64,000 bases of DNA from Cryptomeria japonica (GCF_030272615.1 NC_081410.1:287307957-287371956); one strand, 5' to 3'. Positions 10,301 through 23,300 are shown, counted from the stretch's first letter. Notes: generated by a model from the letters alone, not told the origin. Program-made: numbers and translations.

Positions 10301-12290
10301 ACTTCACCTAAAGCCTATTCTAAACTATTATTTTCTTGGTGGAAAAGGAGAAGAAAACTTTGGAAATGACTTTGATATTCTTAAAAGATGAACCTACATT
10401 TATAATGGTGATGCATTAGATTTGCATCAGACCTGTACTTTATTGTTTTAGAATCATAATAACTCAGAAAAAAAGTCTTTTGATTCCACAACTTCTAGTT
10501 TTACATCACATACATCAATATTATGTAAAAAGGATACTAGTATATTGTTGTTTTGAATGAAAATAGTAGATTATACATAAGTGGATAGCCCTACATGAGC
10601 ATTTCATAGTTTACAAACCATATGTAGATGTATTTGTTTGACTACATGTGTTTGTTTGAGACATATTTCAAAGGTTTTATGCTTAAAACACAAGGAAATA
10701 ACTCATTGGACACACAATAGTAAGGCTTTGGAAAATATGTTTTCCTTACTTTGAAAGATGAAACTTAAAATGAAAATCAATCATTAGGTGATTGAAACTG
10801 AGTTACAAATAATTATTCTACTTTAAATAGCTCTAAATCTATAATATTTTGAAAAAATGGAAAGCAAGAACTAACTCAAAATTTAGTCCTAAGTGTTCTT
10901 TTGTAGTCTACATTCCTGTCATAAAAGCTTGCAACATGTGCAATAAAGAGAGGAAGGCATGCGTCTTACCTTATTGGTTATAGTTGTCATTTGATGTTTG
11001 AAAAAGTCTTCAACTACTACCCTGGGTCAAATAGAACTGATTTTGGCTATTAAAGTCCTCTTAAAGTGCTCATGTGTCATGTGTTATAAAAGAACGATTT
11101 GATTGTGTCTATACCCTTGATAGACTTTTGCACATATCAAGATATCACTTAAGGGTGATAATATTTCTCCTAAATGCTTGCATTATGTTGTCCAACTAGC
11201 TCCTAAATCCTTGGAATAAACTTCAAACTAGGTCAACAACCTTCAAGCTACCCCTTATATTTGCTCATTTGTTTGAATGATTCAACAATCATCTCTAGGA
11301 TCAGGTAGAACTGAAATAGGCCATTAAAGCCCTTTTTAATTGCTCCAAAATGAGTAATAAAGGCTTGAAACTGCCTTTTGAATGCATATCTATCTTATGG
11401 GAAATCTTTCATCATGATAAAATGACTCCAAGAGTCATAAAACTTTTCTTTTATGTAGACTTTGTGCACTTGTCTTCAATTGGCTTCAACCTTCAATATT
11501 CATTGTATTCTCTTATCTTTTCATCATATCATGCCCCAAAATTATCCATGAGTTTGTTGTAATATGGCGTCCTTCATGCTTACTATCTTCTAGGACTACT
11601 AATATCTCTCTATAACTATTTTCCTTCTCATCATGAGGCTATCCCTTTTGTAGCTCTCTTATATTCTCCTTGTTGTAAGTAGTCTTCATGGTCCTTTGTG
11701 GATCAATATTCTCCCAATCTTCTATGAAGGCATTGATCAACTTTTCGTTGTCTTTTGCTTTCATGAGGACTAACTTTAGGTACTTGGGATCTTCTTTTAT
11801 TTTCCTTATTGATGTAAACTTTGATGGTTATCATCAACATATTTTAAAGTTTGAAAGATGAAGTAAAATTTTAAGACCATCTCCTTGACATGCCTCCATA
11901 GTTATCTTATGGGTAACAATATGCTTCATATATAATAACTTGAAAGCTACTCTTCTAAATTTTCTCTTGATGGTATGTAATGACTATCCTTTTTGGACTA
12001 TTTAAATTTCCCGTTTAAAGATTTTGATACTTCTATTCACTTGTTGTAGCAAACCCTAATAGAGTACATTTTCCCTTAATATCTCCTTACCCCATATTTA
12101 TAATGCCTTAAAATATTTTTCTCCATGCTAGTCATACATATGACCTAGTTTCTTTTCCTCATGACATGTGAATAGATTACAAATTGTAATTTATCATATT
12201 AGTTTTAAAAACTTGTCTTCTATCCATTATTATTAATAAATCTATACCTTTGTACCATCGAAGCTACACCTTTAATCATAAAGTATACAT
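7379..12290. other. About 4.9 kb of AT-rich DNA without recognisable genes
   Basis: Both strands were scanned for protein family motifs. Only short, low-complexity open frames occur, none with family resemblance. A diverged duplication lies at 10991-11345. Parts may be very old retroelement sequence, but no LTR ends, PBS or catalytic motifs could be supported. Confidence 0.6.
10991..11345. repeat. Diverged direct repeat, about 85-nt units 270 bp apart
   Basis: Copy 1 (about 10991-11080) contains TAGAACTGATTTTGGCTATT and AAAGTCCTCTTAAAGTGCTC. Copy 2 (about 11262-11345) contains TAGAACTGAAATAGGCCATT and AAAGCCCTTTTTAATTGCTC. The flanking order CATTTG...TTTGAA...TCAAC is also shared. Confidence 0.55.
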
Positions 12291-12296
12291 ATGGTT

Positions 12297-12611
12297 ATGA
12301 GTAGTTAGATTGTGGCTACCTGAACTTTTAATTAAGTCATATTATCATTATTAAATTGATATTTATCTATTTAGGTCAGCCTTAGGCATATATATTCATA
12401 TTTAGGTCGACCAAGGTGGTATACTAGGCATATATAGGGTCTATATAAGAGATAGTGAGTTTTATTTTAGCACCATATTATGAAGTGTGTTCTCATTAGA
12501 GATATTTGGAGGTCTACCCCGTCTAAGTGGCTTATTTTTTTCTTTCTATTATATATAATTCTCAACATATTTCATATTGAATTCCTCATTTGTGCAAGTT
12601 ATTTCATTACA
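12297..12611 (+). repeat. Probable 5' LTR of the plus-strand Gypsy element B
   Basis: The right edge is set by CA at 12610-12611, followed 2 nt later by a PBS-like site. A TATA box (TATATAAG, 12442-12449) lies in a suitable position. The left edge is a guess at a TG about 315 bp upstream, based on the short LTRs usual for this chromovirus group. No second copy is present to prove it. Confidence 0.45.
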
Positions 12612-12613
12612 AG

Positions 12614-12627
12614 TGGTATCCTGGAGC
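12614..12627 (+). other. Degenerate primer-binding site of element B
   Basis: TGGTATCCTGGAGC resembles the iMet PBS TGGTATCAGAGC with a 2-nt expansion and a substitution. Gag follows about 500 nt downstream on the same strand. Confidence 0.55.
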
Positions 12628-13131
12628 ATGATCTTCGCATCGTGAAGGCAAAGAATTCTTCTTCAAAATTAGAGATCATTTTGGAAATCACATATCTTTC
12701 AAATATGTGCAAATTTTTTTCTTATTTTTAAAGGTTTTTTTTAAGAAAATATTGAAGCACCTTCAATCCAATTTTTTAGACAAGTTGAAGCTGAATTGGG
12801 CGAATTATTTCAGAATTAGGGTTTTTTTTGCTAATTTTTTGTAGACACCCTATCTCATAGATTCAAGACAATTTATTCTTAATTTTTAAAGGATTTTTGG
12901 GGATGTCATTGAAGATTCTAAAGTCTAAGTTTCAAATACATTAGAGCAGAAATAAGAGATTTATTGAGAAATTATGGTTTATGATAATTTTACTCTCAAG
13001 CCTGCAAGTATAGCTATTTCATGGAGATATATCTAGGTAAGTGTTATTTTTAACCTATAAAGTTACAGTAAAATTTTAAGATCATTTAAATTTTATTTGT
13101 GTGATTTATTGCAAGATTATTATATTCTATC

Positions 13132-14130
13132 ATGATGGGGCCTTCTACAAGAGATAAAAAGAATTTTTCCACACTGGGAAAAACTCCTAATAAGGATGAT
13201 GGAATAAGTGAGGACATAATCCATAACGAACAAACAAGAAAGGTTGATGAAGAAATATTATCAATGATGATCGATATATATTGACTGCAAGGAGATATGC
13301 AAAACCTAGGAGCATATTTATCCGATATAAAGAGCACATTTTATATGAATGGGTTAAGAAGGGATGTCTCAAACAACCTAGGTGAACCATACATGTTAGT
13401 GAATTTTGATTCAAATTATAATACTCATTTGGTATCTAGGAATTAGATACTAAAAGTTGATATGCATAAGTTTGATGGCAATGATCCACTAACATGGATA
13501 AATCAAATGTAATTTTTTTATTATGTGCATCAAATACCAAGTGAACAAAAGGTGACTATGGCATCCTTATATCTAGAGAAAGATAAATTCATTTGGTCTC
13601 GATGGCTATGTACTCAATGATAGAAAAAGAGTCTCATAGTCTCATGGTCATTTTTTATAGAGGAGCTACAAGCATAGTATAGAAATAGTGTGACCAACAA
13701 CCTCTTTAACCAACTAGCTAAAGTTCAACAATCAAGATCTGTAAAGGATTATATTCAAAAATTTTAACATCTATCCATGATAGTTGATACAATTACGAAG
13801 GAGAATTTGAATGACTTATTTTTGGGAGGTCTGAAAGACCACATTCAATATGAGGTACACAAGTTTAATCCTACCTCTACAAATGAGCCTTTTCTCTTAG
13901 CACCACAAGGTAGAAGAGAAATATTTAATTTCTAAAAAGAAAGGGGTTAGTGGGATAAGAGATAAAGGGTTATCAATGCCTCATTATTAACCCACTAGAT
14001 TAACACAACAAAAAATTGAGGAAAAGAGAGAAAAAGGTTTATGTTTTAATTGTGATAGAAAATATAGTTGAGGACACAAATGCAATGAGTTGTTTTATAT
14101 TAAAAGTCCAAGTGAGGGAGACGAGGAATA
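13132..14130 (+). pseudogene. Gypsy (chromovirus-like) gag, broken
   Basis: The start is the ATG at 13132 (MMGPSTRDKKNFSTLGKT). The gag core includes MHKFDGNDPLTWINQM, VHQIPSEQKVTMASLYLE, then LAKVQQSRSVKDYIQKF and LNDLFLGGLKDHIQYEVHKF, matching Retrotrans_gag order. The C-terminus has a nucleocapsid motif CFNCDRKYS*GHKC, the C-x2-C...GH-x-C form of plant chromoviruses, with a stop at the usual Pro/Trp position. Several stops and at least two shifts are present. It would form capsids if intact. Confidence 0.8.
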
Positions 14131-14179
14131 ACCAATATTGTAAAGTGATAAGCAATTAGATGAGGAATAAATTGATTCT

Positions 14180-14596
14180 CAAATAATCATTTCTTTCCAT
14201 GCACTTATTGGTTTTACTACCCCACAAACACTCAAAATAATGGGTTTTTAAAGAAGGAGAAAGTAACAATGTTGATACACTTGGGTAGTATTTATAACTT
14301 CATCAACAAAAAGTTGGCTATGCACCTATTAATTAACTCTGAAGTTTTAGGTTTTGATTGTGGATGGTTGTATGGTTAGTTATTCTGGAAAATGCCAAAA
14401 CATTAAGTTATCCATGGGAGATTATAATATTGATACTAAAATGTATGCTATCTCCATGGGTGCAACAAAAAATATTTTTGGAGTACAACGTCTTACTATC
14501 TTGGGAAAAATTGAGATGAACTTTCAAGAACTATTCATGAGATTTCAATCAAAAGGAAGGAAAGTGGAGCTAATAGGGTTGTGTGCAAAATCCTGA
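14180..14596 (+). pseudogene. Gypsy protease, inactive
   Basis: The retropepsin core is visible as MLIHLGSIYNFINKKLAMHL, where the family has LIDSGSTHNFI. Both the catalytic Asp and the following Ser are replaced, so the active site is lost. The second half continues in another frame as VSYSGKCQNIKLSMGDYNI, MYAISMGATKNIFGVQRLTI and LGKIEMNFQELFMRFQSKGR, typical of the protease end of this group. It lies between gag and RT as expected. Confidence 0.75.
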
Positions 14597-14599
14597 GAA

Positions 14600-15345
14600 A
14601 TGGTGAGTTCCAATCAAATGCAAAATTTTCTTAAGAAGGGAGCTAATGGATTTGTGGCCCAATTATGTTCATTAGAAGCCTATCAACTAAATGCCCCTAT
14701 CAATCTAGATTTGCAAGAAATTATAGATCATCACTTAGTGGTTTTTCGGGAGATTTCTAAAGGAATTCCACCTAAGAGGGATCATGATCATGCCATACAA
14801 ATAGTGCCAAGAATCCAATCACCCAACATTAGGCCTTACTAGTTCCCATATATACAAAAAAGTGAAATTGAAAATATTGTTAAAGAAATGTTAGAAGTAG
14901 GAGTTATCAGGTATAGCCAAAGTGCTTACTCCTTGTGAGTTATAATAAAGCATAAGAAGGATGACACATGACACATATGCCATGAATATAGAGTGATCAA
15001 CATGTACACTATTAAGGAAAGGTTTCCTATACTAGTCATTAATGATAATTTATTAGATGAATTGAATGGAGCTACATTTTTTACAAAATTAGATCTTAGA
15101 TTTGGTTTCACCAAATTCAAATTAATGAAGAAATTCCCAATGCAACATTTAGGACCCATGAGGGTCATTATGAGTTTTTGGTAGTGAATTTTGGGCTTAC
15201 TAATGCATCATCTACATTTCAAAGTTTGATGAACTCCATATTTAAGAAATTTTTGAGGAAGTTTATATTGGTGTTCTTTGATGATATATTAATTTATAGC
15301 AAAACATGGGAGGAACATTTACATCATGTTGATATAATGCTATAA
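14600..15345 (+). pseudogene. Gypsy reverse transcriptase, broken
   Basis: The domain starts with VVFREISKGIPPKRDHDHAI, then [56 protein letters not shown], then [19 protein letters not shown] and [19 protein letters not shown]. The catalytic motif is FFDD rather than YVDD, and the two Asp remain. There are frameshifts near 15120 and 15185 and several stops. It copies element RNA into DNA in active relatives. Confidence 0.85.
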
Positions 15346-15369
15346 GTTCTTCAAGATCACCAAATACAC

Positions 15370-15983
15370 ATAATTTCACATGAAGGAATAAAGGTGGATC
15401 TTAACAAAATTAAGGCTATTATGGAATGGCCTTTTCCCAAAACCATTAAGAAGCTAAGGGGTTTTTTGGGGTTGTAGGAGATTTGTGTAGAACTATGGTC
15501 ATATAGCACATCACTCTTGACTTTATTAAAGAAGGATTCATTTCAATAGGATGAGTTAGCTAATGCAACCTTTGAGATATTGAAGGAGGCTATTGCACTA
15601 CTCTAGTTCTTGCTATATCATATTTCACCAAATATTTTATTATGGAATGTGATGTTTTAGGTAATGGTATTGGAGCAGTTCTCTTGCAAGATGATTGGCC
15701 CATTGCTTTTGAGAGTCATCAATTAAAGGGTAATAATAAACTCAAGCCTATTTATGAGAAGAAGATGTTACATATTCTTCATGCAGTCAAACAATGGAGG
15801 CCATATCTAATGGGAAGACACTTCAAAGTTAAGACAAATAATGATAGCCTAAATTATTTTTTGAAACAGATATTATCATTAAAAGAGCAACAAAAATGGG
15901 TTAGTAAGATGTTCGATTATAACTTTGAGATCATATGCAAGAAAGGTAAGGAAAATATTGTGGCGAATGCATTATCCAAGTAG
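15370..15983 (+). pseudogene. Gypsy RNase H, mutated
   Basis: The connection region carries [20 protein letters not shown]. The RNase H part reads MECDVLGNGIGAVLLQDDWP, IAFESHQLKGNNKLKPIYEK, HAVKQWRPYLMGRHFKVKTN and KGKENIVANALSK. The last Asp, usually VADALS, is Asn. A stop and a frameshift separate the connection from the RNase H core. The order RT-RNase H matches a Gypsy polyprotein. Confidence 0.85.
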
Positions 15984-16395
15984 GAAAAAAAGATGAGGCT
16001 CTAGTGTGTGGCATTTCAATATTACAAGAAAATTGGATAGAAGAAGATAAAGAAAAGTGGAAAAATGATGTTGCTACAAGTAATCTCATTCAAAAATTAT
16101 AGAGTGATCCAATTAGTTCAGATAAGTTTTATTGGAAGAAGATGCTTTTTGGTATAAAGAGCGATTATACCTATGTAATAACTCCAATATCAAATAAAAT
16201 ATTCCCACATAACTTCATGAGTCTCCAATAGGTGGTAATTCATGATTTTTGAAGACATATTATCGATTCAAGCAAGACTTGTTTTGGGAAGGACTATGTT
16301 AGGAATTTCATAATTTAGCTAAAATTTGTTGAAATTGCCTCTGAGTATCCCTAAGGTTGCAAAAAATTGTTTGTGTAAAAACCCCTTAGGCCCTA
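15984..16395 (+). pseudogene. Gypsy integrase zinc-binding start, truncated
   Basis: After RNase H the frame shows the spacer and the N-terminal integrase region, with KTYYRFKQDLFWEG-like residues and a degenerate Cys-x2-Cys (ICxNCL). The homology ends within VCVKTP, before the D-D-E core. The rest of the integrase and a 3' LTR are not seen downstream, so the element is truncated near 16395. Confidence 0.65.
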
Positions 16396-17760
16396 ATTGG
16401 CTATTTGTTGCCCTTTTGTTCTATTTCTTCAATGACTGGATCAGTAAATCACCATATTTGTAAGTTACAACTTGAGCCCATTTAAACATTTTGATAATCG
16501 ACCTCTTCTACTAGATTCATGTTTTTTTACCATATGTCCAAGTTATGTCATGTAAAATCTATATCGCTTCATATTTAGCTAAGTCCTAACTCCATGATCC
16601 CTTTCCCCTTTGTTAATTTGTTAATTTATGCACGTGCCCAATCATTCGTTTAAGTAATTACCTACCCCATTTCCCTGTGGGGGTAAAGACTTTAATGTTG
16701 ATGCAGCTGCGAGTATGTGGGATATGAAAAGTGCTATTTTTTTCTTTCACCCTGTTACAAACCTCAAACCTCAAAAATCCTTGAAAAATCATAAAATTTT
16801 GAGTCTATATTATTTCCTTTATACTTTTCAAGCTCTAAATTACCCTTGTGCAATGCTTCATGTTTCAAGTTTCCTACTATTGTGCCCCATAAACTTCATA
16901 AGTTTCCTTTCTGGTCATCACCATCTCATTATATTGGCTCAAAATTGCCCCAACATGAGTTACCATATTCCCCCAAATATTATATTTCAAAGTAGCTAGC
17001 AAGATGTGGGACTGCGGTAAGAAGAAAGATGCAAATCCTGTAAGGTCCTTTACACTGTTTTATTAGTATTTGGAAGTGTAGCAGTAAAGGAGGTAGGCTA
17101 TTGGCTTACCGTGATACTGCAGATCCTTACTCATAGTTCTTTAGGTGGATTGTGAGATAACGGTAATGGATAGAAGCAGTGTAAAAGTTATCGCATGTAT
17201 ATCATAAATCTATACACCTCGCGGTAGAGCGATAACAATATAAGTTACCGCAAAACTACATGATATTGGTCACTGGGAAAAAGTGGTTTAGTGGGGGAGC
17301 GATAAGTGAAAACATTAATATCGCATTAGTACAATATAAAAGAATATTGTGGTAATGCGGTAACCATGGTTACCAAATTATCATAGAGGTTTAAAGTAAT
17401 GCTTGGGTAAGGTCTGAGATATAGCGGTAAGAAGAGAAATAGAAAAAGGCTAGGTAGGGATGACATAAGCATATCATAGCTGTATTTTTTGAAAAGGGTG
17501 GTGGAGTTATAAGGTGGTAAATCAACATGAAGGAATTAAATGATGAAATGGCACTCATAGACTTTCATAAAATTTATAATTCTCACTTGAGAAATTTATT
17601 CTGCATCTGAGGAGTTGATAGTTGGAGCTTTGCGATGGTGAAGCAAAGCACAAAATCAATTGTGAATTCAACAAGTACTAAAATTTACCAAGGCTTTGTG
17701 AGTTGCAAATAATTTAGAAAGTAGCTCAATTGAATTTAACCTAGGATAGGATAAGCAACA
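16396..17760. other. Non-coding interval before the unknown long ORF
   Basis: There is no gene. The right half is marked by many GCGGTAA/GCGATAA words (separate entry). The stretch directly precedes the ATG at 17761 and may be the 5' region of the element that owns that ORF; this is inference only. Confidence 0.45.
17009..17430. repeat. Cluster of GCGGTAA/GCGATAA words with a 16-bp palindrome
   Basis: The words GCGGTAA, GCGATAA or their complements occur about ten times in roughly 420 bp. Sites include 17014, 17106, 17161, 17188, 17221, 17229, 17245, 17299, 17330, 17357 and 17424. One lies in a perfect palindrome GGTAACCATGGTTACC (17359-17374). The first and last sites share the longer word GCGGTAAGAAGA. 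Confidence 0.6.
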
Positions 17761-19012
17761 ATGCCTAGGAAGGAAAAGAGCTGTAAGAAAAAGGGAGAGT
17801 CTTCAAACCCTAAGGAAGAAAAAAGGCCACTTCAAAAGTCTCTGCTAGACATTTTACCCCAATTAGAAGACACTGGGACTAGGAAGGTTTCCAAGGATAG
17901 TTTGTAGGGTTATAGAGATACTCTAATTCCCATTGTCGGGTGGGACTTGTTTTGGTATTTTTATAAAAACCAGGATGGGAAGGTACCAGTGTCGCACCCA
18001 TGGACATTGGACTTGGCCAACTTAATTGTGCCCAATTTATTTGTTAATGTTGAGTTGATTCAAGTGTTAGCTAAAAATTATCACCCTGTCACTAGAACAG
18101 TGAGAATGCCTATTGGGAACCCTTTATTTGTGATAACTAGGTCTGCAATTGTAACTGTTTTATGTTGAACAAGCAAGCCATGGCTAAAATTGAATTGGGG
18201 AAGTTTGAGGAGGACTACATGAGGTTGAGAAAAACATATAGGAAAGATGAGCTCCCACTCTACAAAAAAGGGAGCCATAATAACAAAATTGTGGAGGTCA
18301 TGGGGAATGAACCCTTTGCTGTGGATGAATTTCAACTTTATTTCCAGAGAACATATTTTTCTTTGTGTCAGATCTTAGGTGAGGATGCAAAAGACAAGAT
18401 GTCAGTTGCCATGATGTATATGGCTATGAGAATTCAAAATTATGAATTGAATCTAGAATTTGATTTTGCTTTGGAGATTGAGAGAAGGATCCATGTGCAT
18501 CTTGTTGCTTTAAAAGAAAAGAAGGGATCATGTAACTTCCATCATTACTCATTGTTGTTTTATTTGATATTATATCAAAATAGACAACCACTGAAAAAGA
18601 AGATGGAATTAGGCATTGTTGATAACATGGGAAATAGGATGCCAGTGCAACTATGGTGTTACATGTGGAACAAGAGACACACAAATAGTGATTACAAAAC
18701 TTTTCTTGAGCTATGCGCTCTTTAAATCATCTTGTTGATAGATTATCACTCAAAACTCAAGAATTGATAAGACCTATGGCTATGAAGCCAGAAGTAGGAA
18801 ATACTCATAACTTTGGAGATTGGTTCTACACGGTTGATCACACTTTGATGAGGGTGTATTGATGTCTGTAGACTCCCCATCAATTTCCAATGTTTATTTC
18901 AAACATAGTTGCTTTCTTGGAATTTATGTGGTAGATAATGTGGATGAAAAAACAAGTAATGGAGAGATAGAAGGGGACATTTCTACCCCATGTTGCTAGA
19001 TATGCACGATTC
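17761..19012 (+). pseudogene. Unrecognised long ORF, exon-like part 1 (before insertion 1)
   Basis: It starts at the ATG at 17761 (MPRKEKSCKKKGESSNPKEE), a basic N-terminus. The body includes ILPQLEDTGTRKVSKD, MPIGNPLFVITRSAI, KIELGKFEEDYMRLRKTYRK, PLYKKGSHNNKIVEVMGNE, FQRTYFSLCQILGEDAKDK and QLWCYMWNKRHTNSDYKTF. There is a TAG at DSL*GYR, a frameshift near 18166 and later stops. The frame is cut by insertion 1 after VARYARF and resumes at 26505. I do not recognise the family. It has the look of an accessory ORF from a large plant retroelement (globular N-terminus, charged linker, C-terminal coiled coil), similar in plan to the ORFs at 20375-23702 and 46618-50008. Confidence 0.55.
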
Positions 19013-20157
19013 TATTGGAATCAATGAACACTGGAGAGGGGGTTGAATTAGTGTTTTACAATTTACAAACTTATTAAGCTAATTCTTAAACCACTAGATG
19101 CATAAGAATAAAAGTGAAGTGCATAAACATAAAGAAAAGAACCACACAACCATAACACCAATATTTTTATGTGGAAACTCGAAAAGGGAAAAACCATGGT
19201 GGGATTTGAACCCACAATATTATTATACTATGACTAGAAGTATGATAATATTACATAAGGGGAATGCACTTGCATTTAGGCACACTGCCTAGATATCACT
19301 GCTCAAATACAAAAGGGCTACAACCCGGAGGAAGGCTCACTGCCTTACATGATATTACAATTGATTACAATAATGAATGAACTGAAGTGTAGAATCTACA
19401 TATGCCAAACAGTGGTTCCGGTTAGGCTCAACTTGACTTCTGCAACTGCTCTTCTTATCTGCTCTTTTTTCCTACTTTGTCTTACATCAAAGCACCTAAA
19501 CCTTCAATAACACTTACCAACCTTCACAAATTCACTCATACAAACTTCTCACACTAATCTCATCGATCAAAATGCTCAAATGAATTGATCTTATATATCC
19601 ACATCAACAAAATGAATCATTTACCATGTCGGGTTCCAAAAACCGCATAACATGCAACATGAAATGTGTAACCTTAAGTCGACTCAATCCATCCACAAAT
19701 CCATATGAGGACCTAAACAAAATGATAACAATCTTAATTCAAGTCGGTCCACTCACCTCAAACATGAAACCAATCACCGAAATCAACCCAACAATTCTGA
19801 ATCACACGTTACACCAAAATATCTCTGCTCTAACTAAATTACCAGATATCGGACCTTCAATCTTGCTCATGAATCAACAACAGATATCGGGATCATAAGA
19901 TAAGCAACCTTGGACCTTGAATCATCTGCCTTAATCACCACAACCAAAATTACATAATCAAAATCAAGATATGCACACTATTGTTCTACTAGTTACTATG
20001 TTCCGCCTTCTAGACTTATGCCTTATAAATAATATGACTTCCGATACATCAAATCTATGTACACCGAATGAGATTTATGAATTGGGTTGACATGAATGAC
20101 AACTCCTAAGCATCTCTCATGCATCGATCTTCACCAGAATAATGTCTCTTGCCAACA
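19013..20157 (-). repeat. 3' LTR of insertion 1
   Basis: The ends are TATTGGAATC (TGTTGG mutated) and TTGCCAACA. It contains the Copia signature GAGAGGGGGTTGAATTA and the conserved block ATGTGGAAAC..GGGAAAAACC. It aligns along its length with the right LTR. An antisense open frame inside (19626-19898) recurs, shortened, in the other LTR simply because the LTRs are copies. Confidence 0.93.
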
Positions 20158-20170
20158 ATCCCCCCCTTTG
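20158..20170 (-). other. Polypurine tract of insertion 1
   Basis: The minus strand reads CAAAGGGGGGGAT directly before the 3' LTR, the site from which plus-strand DNA synthesis is primed. Confidence 0.85.
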
Positions 20171-20374
20171 GCATCGATGGCAACACTGTGAAAAATGAAT
20201 TGTACACTCAAGATTGCAAAACTTCAAAATTTCAAACTCTTCCAAAATTCTCCAAGACTCTACAAGCTCCCCCTGAGGATTTGCATCATTTTTCACTCCG
20301 CTCTCTCCCCCTTTGACAACAATGCCAAAGATAGGAATCCACCAAAAATTATATAGGGGGATATGTTTAGCTGC

Positions 20375-23300
20375 TTACAAAAATTTGAAAATATCTGCAA
20401 AAATTATTCTTAAACTCAACAAGTGGTTATCCCATGCCTTCTTCAAACTCTCCAAAATGTTGATCATCCCACTGAATAGATAGGCATGCATCTTTTCTCC
20501 TCTTCTATCTACCAAAACACTCTTATTTAGAGCATCCTTAGAATCTTGCATGCTACTCATTAGAGAGTCTATCCAGGGAGTAATAAGACTCCTTGCTTGT
20601 CCTACTCTAGCCAAAATTCCATCCTTCTCCTAGTTTAGACTCTTAATCTTATCCAATATGCTCACAAATTATGGTTCAAAACTGCTAGGCTGGAATGACT
20701 GAGGTGCATATGACTGAGATATGCTAGCAAGATGGCCTTCACATTCTTTTATTTTCTTGTCAATATCTATAGTAAACTTAAGCAAAATTAGGCATGACAT
20801 ATATTTGGCCGCCTTCATCTAGAGCATCTTGAATACCCTTCATAGTGGTAATTAAACTGACCCTATCATTCTCAATCATCTTCAAAAATGTTATCAATCT
20901 CATAGCATTAAATTAATTCAAAAATATAGTATCAGCCGCCTTCTCCAAGGACTCAAAATGAGAATCTACGACATTCAACATACTCTTAAGCTTACCAGAG
21001 GGGTTATGAACTATGTCCAGTTTAAATGATGGCAAAATTTTCTCAAATACCTCTGCTGCCAAAGTTATCAACTCTTTATCTACAGTATGGGACTTGAGTA
21101 AGTCCTCACTGGCTTTAGATTGTGCAAGAGTTGCTAGCTTTAATGCCTGAATAGGAGATAAAGAACTCAGATCAATAGGTCCTTGAGAAAAATCATCTGA
21201 ATCAGTAACAACCTATTTTCCCTTGTCAATAGTGTCTCTTTTCACTGTCACTGGAGCTTGATCATCCTTCTCCTCTCCTGCCACCTCTGCACTTTCATCT
21301 TTCTCACCCTTCTCACCATCATCTATCTCCTCAGCTGCCTTCTTTGAAACAAATTCTATCACTGGAGGATCCTATACAACTTCACCAGAGTTACCATCTT
21401 TAGCATTATTAGGATCATCTGCTACCATGGTTTGTTCATTTGATTGCCCTTTCAGAATGACCTTCTCAAATGTTTTATCTTTCTGCTTATCAAGAATGAC
21501 TACATGCACTTCTAAAATATATGTATCCTATGGTTTCTCTTCCGGTTGAGTGTCATCATGTGCCGAGTTTACATCATACCTCCGCTCTATCAAAAATTGT
21601 CTCAAAAATACTTCAGTCTCTTTAGTTACTTCATTTATTTTGCCGAGCATAAGTTTATTGACTCTCTTCTTGCTTCGAAATCTCTCCTTTGCAAGCTTTA
21701 ACAATCTAACAACTTCAATTTTAGAAATGACAGAGGATAAATTTACTAATACGTACTCCTTTATTCTTTCATCTTCTAAACTTGCAACATGCCTCCTTGC
21801 ATCCAAAATGTCATACATGCTTTTGGGTATCATGGATGATAATTCTATTAATGCTTTGCTATAAACATCCATGAACTAAAAAACTGCTTCCTCTATAGCT
21901 CTTTGATATTTATCATCAAAATTTTCATAGTATACAAACATATTTTTCAAGTTACCATCCTTAAGCACTTCATCAATTATTTCCTTCAAGGTTATTAGGG
22001 GCACAACTTCATATGTACTTTCAACTTTGTCAGATTTCAGAGCTCATCCAATTCAGATTTCTGTTTCTTGCTTACTCTGGCTCTACCAGATGGCTTAGCT
22101 TCTGATTTTGATTTCTTGGCAGGTTGGGCCCCACTGGATTGAGACTTCTTCACTACTCTGGCATAAGTAGCTGTATTCTTTACCTCTTTCACCGCTTCAT
22201 CAGACTCAATATCAATAGCCTCAGCAGTGACTGCAACACATTCTCTTTGAGGCTTCTCCTTCTTCCTTTTCTCTGCTCCACCAGTTGACTTGGCTTAAGG
22301 CTTGGGTGGAGGATTAGGCTTCTGAACACTAGAGGTAGGTGCATACTGAGACTGCCTTGGCTTTGATTTCTCAGGATGAGTGGAGACTAGTTTTTTTATT
22401 TCTTAGGCTTTTCCATATCTTCCTCCTTTAGTATAATTTTTTCCCTTGCCCTTTGCACAACTTCTTTTGAAATACCCATTTGTTCAACAAGCTCCTCAAC
22501 TTCCTTTCTGACTTTCCTCTTTCTTGCCGGTTTAGTAAATTTCTTATACAAGTCAAGATCCTTCTTTTTATATGTACTGAACCTTTCTTCTTTCTCATCC
22601 ACCGACTTACTCAACAAGTGTTGAGCATATACATCAAGTGTATTTCCATCTACCTCATACCCCATGGGCATGATCCAAACTATTCTATGTTCAACTACCT
22701 CCATGTGACATTGGTCTTTATCTATCATAAAGCATATTGTATTCTCATATTTCTCAACAATCTATTTAGGAATCCTTTCTCTGCTCTCCATCATTGCTTG
22801 GAATGATTTAAAGTAATCCCATAAAACAAATTTATGAGCTACAGTCCCAATCCTTGAAAACCTTCCTTGATTTGGACTACCACCATTGTATCATAAGCCC
22901 ACCGAACCTTTCCTATACCAATGATTTCATTCAAGAAATAAAGTGCTAAACAGATAATCAAAGAGCCAAATTTAAAAACATGTTTCTTATCTTGCTTTAT
23001 CTTCTTCAGGTTGCTCATTAGCTCACTGAGAAGAACTCCACAAAGATCATACCTTTTGTCTTCCTTAAGAATTTGATAAGATGCAAAAATAGCAGTACCA
23101 GATACTGAATTCTACCTGCTATATTGGTACACCTCGTATCCCATTACCATTGAAGAAAATATCATATCATGCTCTATGATATCACTGATTGTCATCGATC
23201 GGTTGTCATATTGGGATCTGGTAATAGATATCACTATTGTGTTCTAAAATTTCCTCAGACTGGGGATCACCGATTGCATTCAAAATGGTTACAACTTCAA

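Noticed and set aside
19198-19216. GTGGGATTTGAACCCAC resembling an inverted tRNA T-arm
   Set aside because: It lies within a Copia LTR, the other LTR copy lacks the symmetry, and no tRNA body surrounds it.
19626-19898. Plus-strand open frame conserved in both LTRs of insertion 1 (also at 25962-26174)
   Set aside because: The two copies are LTR duplicates of each other, so similarity is expected. The second copy is shortened and no family match is seen.
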